A stretch of DNA of 10,977 nt from Pseudomonadota bacterium (GTDB lineage Bacteria; Pseudomonadota; Alphaproteobacteria; Acetobacterales; Acetobacteraceae), in NCBI GenBank assembly GCA_021826565.1, contig JAKAZJ010000021.1, forward strand, positions 1 through 10,977. The letters run 5' to 3'. A model generated the notes under the pieces. That model was given only the letters and a program-made list of their open reading frames with translations, ran no database searches and was not told the origin of the DNA. The position numbers and the translations under genes are program-made. Below are positions 6,370 through 10,977 of the stretch, one piece after another. Position 1 is the stretch's first letter. Every line of letters begins with the position of its first letter.

Positions 6370-8370
6370 ATGACGACCTATTCCTGGAAGAATGCGAAGA
6401 ACGGCCTCTGGACCGCCAAGACCAACTGGACCCCGGCCTCGGGACCGCCCAACAACGGTGGCGACAGTGCCCTGATCGACGCGACCGGCGCGCCCTATAC
6501 GGTGACCTTCAGTGGCGCCGGCGATGCGGTGGCCCTGGTCGAGCTGGGCGCCGCCTCGGCGACCCTCGATGTCGCGAGCGGCGCGCTCGGCGCCGGCACG
6601 CTCATCTCGGTCGCCGGCAGCGCCGTGGACGTGGCCGCCGGCGCCGCCTTGACCGGCTACGGTGCCTCCACAATCGCCGGGGCGATGGACGTGAACGGCG
6701 GCACCGTCGATATCAGCGCCGATGTCACCTTGACCGCCACCGGGGCGCTCACGGTCGCCGCCGGCGGCAGGTTCGTGTCTGCCAGTGGCATTTCCATCGC
6801 CGCCGGGGCGGTCGCAACCCTGGAGTCCGGTGCCAGCCTCGAAACCTCGGCGCTTACCCTCGGCGGAGTTATCGACGTCACCAACGGGGCCGGCACCATT
6901 GGCTTCAGCAATCTTGCAGGTACCGGAACGGTTCTGGCCCAAGGCGGGTCCGCGGTCATCACCAGCAGCCTCGCCGGCGCCACCATCGGACTGGATATCA
7001 GCGGCGGGACCATCGAGACCACCAGCGCGCTCTATTACGGCTCCGGGGTCGCGGTCACGTTTCTCGGCCCCGGTGGCAGCTTCATCTACGGCAACGGCAA
7101 CGACGGCCACCTCACCTTCGATCTGTCCGGCATGACAATCGGCGGCGGTACCTCGATCGATCTCGCGCTTTCCTCGGGCATCGGGATCGCCAGCGGGGGA
7201 AGCGGCGTCGGAACCGGCGGAAGCGTCGTGCTGTCGAACGGCGACACGCTGGTGCTGACGGGCATCGTCGGCGGGGGGCCGTGGGCGATGCGCGCCTCAG
7301 CCGCGGGCGGCGGCACCGAATTCGCGCTGACGGCGGTGTGCTACGCCGAAGGCACGCGCATCCTGACCCCCGACGGACCGCGGCAGATCGAGACGCTCAG
7401 ACCGGGCGACCAGGTGCTGGTGGCCGAGCACGGAACGAAGCTACCACGGCCGGTGATCTGGATCGGCCGCCGCCACGTGCGCCCGGGACATCATCCCAGA
7501 CCCGAGACCGTCGCCCCGATCCGCATCCGTCGCAACGCCATCGCCGATGGAATTCCCGTCCGCGACCTGCGCGTCTCGCCCGATCACGCGATCCTTTGCG
7601 GTGACATTCTCATCGCGGCGCGTCAGCTGGTGAACGGCGCGTCGATCGTTCAAGACCCTGCGGCCGGTGAAATCACCTATTACCACCTGGAGCTCGAGCG
7701 ACACGCGATCGTGCTGGCGGAGGGGGTGCCCGCCGAAACCTATCTCGACACCGGCAACCGCGGCTTCTTCGACGGCGGTCCCGGACCGACGCTCCTGTTC
7801 GCGCGGCCGGACGCGCCGCCTGCCACCGCCGCGCGCCGGCATCTGTCCTGCGCTCCCCTGGCGTGGGAGGCGCATCAGGTCCGAGCGGTATGGGAGTGCC
7901 TCGCCGCACGGGCGGGTGTATCCGCGCCGCGCCCCGGAACCCGCGACCCGAGTCTGCTCGTGGCCTGGGGCACACGCCGGCTGCAACCGCTGCCGGGAAC
8001 GGAACCGGGCCGCTACCGGTTCGCCTTGCCGGCGGGCAGCCTGGCCCCCCAGCTCATCTCGCGCGCCGCCCGGCCCACCGCACTCCGCCCCTGGCTCGAG
8101 GACCGGCGCTGCCTTGGGGTACGCGTGACCGGACTCCGGCTCCAGCAGGGCAGCCAATGGCGCGACATCGCGCTGGACGATCCGACGCTGTCCGGCGGAT
8201 GGTGGGCGGTCGAGTCGGAGGCCGACGGCCCTCGACGCTGGACCGACGGCGCAGCCTGGCTACCGGCGCCAGACGCCGCGGGACCGGCGCTGCTGGAGGT
8301 CCGTATCGAGCCGGACGCGCAGGACTATCCGCTCGCACCGATCACGGACGTTATGGCCGCGGCGGCGTGA
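6370..8370 (+). CDS. Hint-domain protein with beta-helix-like passenger (paralogue 1)
   Basis: The 666-residue protein opens with a Trp-rich motif (YSWKNAKNGLWTAKTNW, 4-20) known from bacterial surface beta-helix proteins. Residues about 30-320 are low-complexity Gly/Ala/Ser/Thr/Val strands with recurring A-x-G-A-x-L patterns and no cysteine. The first cysteine, Cys324 in VCYAEGTRILTPDG, is the expected Hint nucleophile; SPDH ending at His406 and the YHLELERHAIVLAEG stretch complete a Hint_2-type domain (about 323-465). Hint domains in general cleave or rearrange a peptide bond at this cysteine, so self-processing is likely but unproven. The C-terminal module (about 490-655) has Cys494, RPWLEDRR, GWWAVE (610-615) and RWTDGAA (623-629). 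There is no signal peptide, membrane helix or RTX repeat, so the export route is unclear. The start at 6370 aligns with the paralogue. A GTG at 6280 and an ATG at 6307 are in frame, but both fall on elements conserved outside coding frame. The Shine-Dalgarno site is poor. Confidence 0.9.
   Translation: MTTYSWKNAKNGLWTAKTNWTPASGPPNNGGDSALIDATGAPYTVTFSGAGDAVALVELGAASATLDVASGALGAGTLISVAGSAVDVAAGAALTGYGASTIAGAMDVNGGTVDISADVTLTATGALTVAAGGRFVSASGISIAAGAVATLESGASLETSALTLGGVIDVTNGAGTIGFSNLAGTGTVLAQGGSAVITSSLAGATIGLDISGGTIETTSALYYGSGVAVTFLGPGGSFIYGNGNDGHLTFDLSGMTIGGGTSIDLALSSGIGIASGGSGVGTGGSVVLSNGDTLVLTGIVGGGPWAMRASAAGGGTEFALTAVCYAEGTRILTPDGPRQIETLRPGDQVLVAEHGTKLPRPVIWIGRRHVRPGHHPRPETVAPIRIRRNAIADGIPVRDLRVSPDHAILCGDILIAARQLVNGASIVQDPAAGEITYYHLELERHAIVLAEGVPAETYLDTGNRGFFDGGPGPTLLFARPDAPPATAARRHLSCAPLAWEAHQVRAVWECLAARAGVSAPRPGTRDPSLLVAWGTRRLQPLPGTEPGRYRFALPAGSLAPQLISRAARPTALRPWLEDRRCLGVRVTGLRLQQGSQWRDIALDDPTLSGGWWAVESEADGPRRWTDGAAWLPAPDAAGPALLEVRIEPDAQDYPLAPITDVMAAAA
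7738..7762 (+). repeat. 25-base exact direct repeat, copy 1 (inside Hint paralogue 1)
   Basis: Identical to 9969-9993 in the second Hint gene, in the same codon frame. It encodes TYLDTGNR at the end of the Hint domain. It is the longest exact match noticed between the paralogues, and reflects either strong constraint or recent exchange. Confidence 0.7.
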
Positions 8371-8394
8371 TCGTGAGCAAGCTCAGAGCGCCGC

Positions 8395-8411
8395 ACCAAA
8401 CCACTGTTGGT
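8395..8411. promoter_or_regulatory. Palindrome ACCAA-N7-TTGGT, second copy (candidate operator)
   Basis: ACCAAACCACTGTTGGT has the same half-sites and spacer length as 6273-6289, while the spacer sequence differs. It lies 24 bases after the stop of the first Hint gene and about 200 bases before the second. That distance is long for a repressor site at the second gene's promoter, so action from upstream or by looping would be needed. Confidence 0.4.
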
Positions 8412-8549
8412 ATGGGTATGGACCCGTGGCATCCGCCGCCACCGGCCAACCCGCGCGGATGACCCCGTCCGTCCGAAAGGCCTGAAGAGCGGGGCGTTTC
8501 TGCAGCCGGCATCTTTCGGCGGGTTTTGGCGGGCCGAATTTCCGATTGT

Positions 8550-8568
8550 ATGAAACCTCGATGAAGCC
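8550..8568 (+). promoter_or_regulatory. Shared 19-base element, second copy
   Basis: ATGAAACCTCGATGAAGCC differs from 6296-6314 at only two bases, both in the spacer between the half-sites. It ends 44 bases before the second Hint start. Relative to the start codon, the two copies are in different reading frames, so conservation is at the DNA or RNA level and not of a peptide. Confidence 0.4.
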
Positions 8569-8612
8569 GACACGGCGCGACATTTCGTGCGCATCGGACA
8601 TCGGCCCTATCC

Positions 8613-10598
8613 ATGATCACCTACAGCTGGACCGGCGCGCAAAGCGGAAACTGGACGACCGCCAGCGACTGGACACCCAAAAGGAACGCGCCACCACGGC
8701 GCGGTGTCGCGGTCCTCGGGGCCACGGGTTCGCCTTATGTGGTGACGTTCAGCGCTGGCAGCGTCTCGCTGACACGGATCGTGATCGCCTCCGCCGACGC
8801 GACGCTGGCAGTGGCCGGCGGCGCGCTGCACGGAAACACACTGGTCTCGGCCGCAGGCAGCGCCATCACCGTCGCATCCGGCGCGCGCCTGACCGCCTCG
8901 GCCGCATCGCGCATCGACGGACACCTCGATGTGAATGGCGGCACCGTCTCCTCCACCGGCGCGCTGAGCTTCGCATCCGGCGCCGTCCTGACGATGGCGG
9001 GCGGAGACCTGACCGACTCCCGCGCCGTGACGCTGATGGCCGGCGCCGCCGCGACGCTGGACGCCGGGGCCAGCGTGTCGGCCGGTGCCCTGACGCTGGA
9101 CGGAACCGTGATCGCCGCCGGCGGCGCCGACACCATCGGCTTCACCAGTCTCAAGGGTACCGGCACGATCCTGGCCCAGTCCGGCACCGTGCTCCTGACC
9201 CACAGCCTGGCAGGCGCCACGGTGACGCTCGACATCGACGCCGGCGCGGTGATCGAGACCACCGCCGCGATCTCGGCCGGGCATCGGATCACCGTGACCG
9301 AGCATGGCGCGGGCGCCAGCTTCGTCTATCGCAACGCCACCGACGGCAAGCTGACCTTCGCCCTCGACGGGGCACGGATCAGCGGCGGTACCTTTCTGGA
9401 TCTGGCGCTGTCCCCGAACGTCACAGTACTCACGGGCGGCAGCGGCAGCGGAACCAGCGGCACGGTGGTGCTGTCCAACAAGGACACGCTGGCACTCTCC
9501 GGGCTGACCGGAGGCGGCGCCTGGGCAGTACAGGCAACCGCCGCCGGTGGTGGGACCTCGCTGGCGGTGGTCCCGGTCTGTTATGCTGCGGGCACCCGGA
9601 TCCTGACCCCGGACGGACCGCGCGCCATCGAGACCCTGACGCCCGGCACCCGGGTGATGACGTGGAACGGCCAGGCGCTGCCGGTAAAGTGGCTTGGCCA
9701 CCGGCGAATCGATCTCGCCCGCCATCCCGATCCGCTCCAAATGGCCCCGATCCGCATTCGCCGCGCGGCACTGGCTCCCGGGGTTCCTGAGCGCGACCTT
9801 CTGGTTTCACCCGATCATGCCCTGTTCCTGGACGGCATGTTGATCGCCGCGCGCCAACTGGTGAACGGCGGCAGCATTGTGCAGGAGACGGGGACCGGCC
9901 CGGTGACCTACTGGCATCTGGAACTCGACCGCCACGCCATCGTCCTTGCCGAGGGCGCCGCGGCCGAGACCTATCTCGACACCGGCAACCGCGAGTTCTT
10001 CTTCGGCGCCTCCGGCGTCGCTGCCCGCGATCCGACGGACGCGGCCGGCCCGGCGCCCGACCGCGCGCGCGGCTCCTGCGCGCCGTTCGTCTGGGATGAG
10101 GATCGGGTGCGCCCGGTCTGGAACCAATTGGCTGCGCGGGCGGCACGGCTCGGCCGGCCGCCCGCGCTCCCGTCCACCACCACCGATCCGGGGCTGCATC
10201 TCCGCACCTCCCGCGGAAGCCAATTGCCGCTGGCCCTCGACGGGGGGACCCATTGCTTTGCGTTGCCGGCCTGGGTGACCTCCGTGCAATTGGTCTCCCG
10301 CGCCGCGCGCCCGATCGACACTCGCCCCTGGCTCGAAGACCGTCGCCGGCTGGGGGCCTATGTGCGCAGCCTGCGGCTGCTGTCGGGTACGGAATGGCGG
10401 GACATTCCGCTGGACCATCCCCAGCTGACGACCGGCTGGTGGGCGGTCGAGCCGGGGCCCCGCCGCTGGACCGACGGGGCGGCCATGTTGGGGTTGCCGC
10501 ACCGCGCCCGGCCGGCCGTGCTGGAGGTGACGATCGACCCCGAGGCCATGATCTATCCGCTCGCCGAGGCCCCCGCGCCCCGGAGGCTGGCCGCCTGA
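8613..10598 (+). CDS. Hint-domain protein with beta-helix-like passenger (paralogue 2)
   Basis: A 661-residue paralogue of the preceding protein with the same order of parts: YSW...GNW...DW (4-20), a cysteine-free Gly/Ala/Thr-rich strand region to about 320, a Hint domain starting at Cys323 (VCYAAGTRILTPDG) with SPDH ending at His402 and YWHLELDRHAIVLAEG, then the C-terminal module with Cys489 (SCAPF), RPWLEDRR, GWWAVE and RWTDGAA. The segment just before the nucleophile (VVLSNKDTLALSG, then AAGGGT) is close to paralogue 1, suggesting a constrained cleavage junction. The loop after the Hint N-terminal block is shorter (NGQALPVKWLG against EHGTKLPRPVIWIG). No signal peptide or membrane segment is seen. 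The ATG at 8613 gives the same N-terminus as paralogue 1, but no good Shine-Dalgarno site precedes it. It is probably a tandem duplicate; the gene has its own 242-base upstream region. Confidence 0.9.
   Translation: MITYSWTGAQSGNWTTASDWTPKRNAPPRRGVAVLGATGSPYVVTFSAGSVSLTRIVIASADATLAVAGGALHGNTLVSAAGSAITVASGARLTASAASRIDGHLDVNGGTVSSTGALSFASGAVLTMAGGDLTDSRAVTLMAGAAATLDAGASVSAGALTLDGTVIAAGGADTIGFTSLKGTGTILAQSGTVLLTHSLAGATVTLDIDAGAVIETTAAISAGHRITVTEHGAGASFVYRNATDGKLTFALDGARISGGTFLDLALSPNVTVLTGGSGSGTSGTVVLSNKDTLALSGLTGGGAWAVQATAAGGGTSLAVVPVCYAAGTRILTPDGPRAIETLTPGTRVMTWNGQALPVKWLGHRRIDLARHPDPLQMAPIRIRRAALAPGVPERDLLVSPDHALFLDGMLIAARQLVNGGSIVQETGTGPVTYWHLELDRHAIVLAEGAAAETYLDTGNREFFFGASGVAARDPTDAAGPAPDRARGSCAPFVWDEDRVRPVWNQLAARAARLGRPPALPSTTTDPGLHLRTSRGSQLPLALDGGTHCFALPAWVTSVQLVSRAARPIDTRPWLEDRRRLGAYVRSLRLLSGTEWRDIPLDHPQLTTGWWAVEPGPRRWTDGAAMLGLPHRARPAVLEVTIDPEAMIYPLAEAPAPRRLAA
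9969..9993 (+). repeat. 25-base exact direct repeat, copy 2 (inside Hint paralogue 2)
   Basis: Exact copy of 7738-7762, 2231 bases downstream in the same orientation. Recombination between the two would fuse the genes into one chimera. Confidence 0.7.
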
Positions 10599-10677
10599 AC
10601 CGGGCAGGCCGCGCCGCCGGGCAGGAAATGCCGAGGGCCATCCCACATCGGATCGCGGAAATCCGCCCTCCCGGCAG

Positions 10678-10692
10678 TGGCACGCGCCTTGC
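10678..10692 (+). promoter_or_regulatory. Sigma-54 (RpoN) promoter of flgF
   Basis: TGGCACGCGCCTTGC matches the sigma-54 core consensus TGGCACG-N4-TTGC at every fixed base. The -24 GG is at 10679-10680 and the -12 GC at 10691-10692. Transcription would start near 10704, next to the flgF ATG. Sigma-54 control of rod and hook genes is established in Caulobacter, with FlbD as activator. An inverted repeat CGGAT-N7-ATCCG at 10649-10665 is the only candidate activator site seen nearby. Confidence 0.88.
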
Positions 10693-10704
10693 GCTCGAAC
10701 GGGC

Positions 10705-10977
10705 ATGGATATCACCGACAGCCTCGCCACCTCCCGCCTGATCGCGCAAAGCCATGCCATGGCGGTGATCGCCAACAACCTGGCCAATGCCGATACGCCG
10801 GGGTTTCAGGAACAGCGCGTCCAATTCGCGGCTGTGCTGACCCGCCAGCCCGGCGCGCGTCCACCGCCGGGCGGCCGGACCCTGGCCTACACCGAGGACC
10901 GCGCGACCTGGCGCGAAACCACCCCGGGGCCGCTGCAACACACCGGCAATCCGCTGGATCTCGCCATTACCGGCAAG
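10705..10977 (+). CDS. flgF: FlgF, proximal rod protein (3' end outside window)
   Basis: The first 91 codons of a flagellar rod protein. The rod-family N-terminal signature is present (AVIANNLANADTPGF, 20-34). The segment RTLAYTEDRATWRETTPGPLQHTGNPLDLAITGK fits FlgF: a variable stretch, then D-x-A-T-x-R-x-T-x-G-P-L and TGNPLDLAI. FlgG shares parts of this but normally has the TGNPLD motif in a different setting; FlgB and FlgC lack it. FlgF is exported by the flagellar type III system and joins the proximal rod in the periplasm. The ATG at 10705 leaves the usual number of residues before ANN, so it is preferred to the internal ATG at 10759. There is no Shine-Dalgarno sequence, which agrees with a promoter placed directly against the start. 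flgG is expected downstream. Confidence 0.88.
   Translation, partial: MDITDSLATSRLIAQSHAMAVIANNLANADTPGFQEQRVQFAAVLTRQPGARPPPGGRTLAYTEDRATWRETTPGPLQHTGNPLDLAITGK

Noticed and set aside
8505..8527. Possible intrinsic terminator after Hint paralogue 1 (GCCG stem with an 8-base loop, followed by GGGTTTT).
   Set aside because: The stem has only four pairs, too weak to support a call.
8607..9740. Minus-strand frame of 377 codons antisense to Hint paralogue 2.
   Set aside because: Composition is Gly/Arg/Asp/His-rich and repetitive, a mirror of the Gly/Ala-rich passenger codons. The sense strand has clear homology to paralogue 1.
10600..10625. Direct repeat CCGGGCAGG (two copies) after the stop of Hint paralogue 2.
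   Set aside because: Nine bases of GC-rich sequence with no matching copies elsewhere in the intergenic DNA and no evident function.

Overview
The window is GC-rich DNA from a flagellated, chemotactic alphaproteobacterium. The combination of an alphaproteobacterial flagellar operon carrying cheZ, and adjacent Hint-domain proteins whose C-terminal module carries GWW-x-V-E and RWTDG-A motifs, points to the Acetobacteraceae or a close Rhodospirillales relative. That placement is inference from recognised protein families, not a database result.

Minus strand, 6230 down to 1: seven tightly packed genes read leftwards: fliL, fliM, a DUF6468-like membrane/coiled-coil gene, a motE-like gene, cheY, cheZ and a large gene that leaves the window at position 1. 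Four junctions are ATGA stop/start overlaps, cheY and cheZ overlap by 8 bases, and the only gap is 20 bases before cheY, which has its own strong ribosome binding site. The operon joins the motor switch (FliM), stator/rod accessory proteins (FliL, MotE-like), the CheY signal that binds FliM, and the CheZ phosphatase that ends that signal. The last gene encodes an exported protein of at least 849 residues with an AMIN-like N-terminus and a helical-repeat C-terminal half. I do not recognise a named function for it.

Plus strand, 6370 to 10598: two tandem paralogous genes for large proteins with a cysteine-free, beta-helix-like N-terminal passenger, an intein/Hedgehog-type Hint domain (Hint_2 type) and a shared C-terminal module. 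They sit inside an otherwise flagellar region. Their two upstream regions share two short sequence elements: the palindrome ACCAA-N7-TTGGT and a 19-base element (17 of 19 identical) made of two ATGAARCC half-sites 11 bases apart. The first palindrome lies in the divergent fliL/Hint intergenic region (6231-6369), so one regulator could in principle act on both sides.

Plus strand, 10705 to the end: the start of flgF (proximal rod protein), preceded by a textbook sigma-54 promoter (TGGCACG-N4-TTGC) placed so close to the ATG that the transcript is predicted to be leaderless or nearly so.

No tRNA, rRNA, CRISPR array, insertion sequence or attachment site was seen. All intergenic stretches are shorter than 300 bases. 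The 8371-8612 spacer holds the second copies of the shared elements and otherwise nothing I can support.
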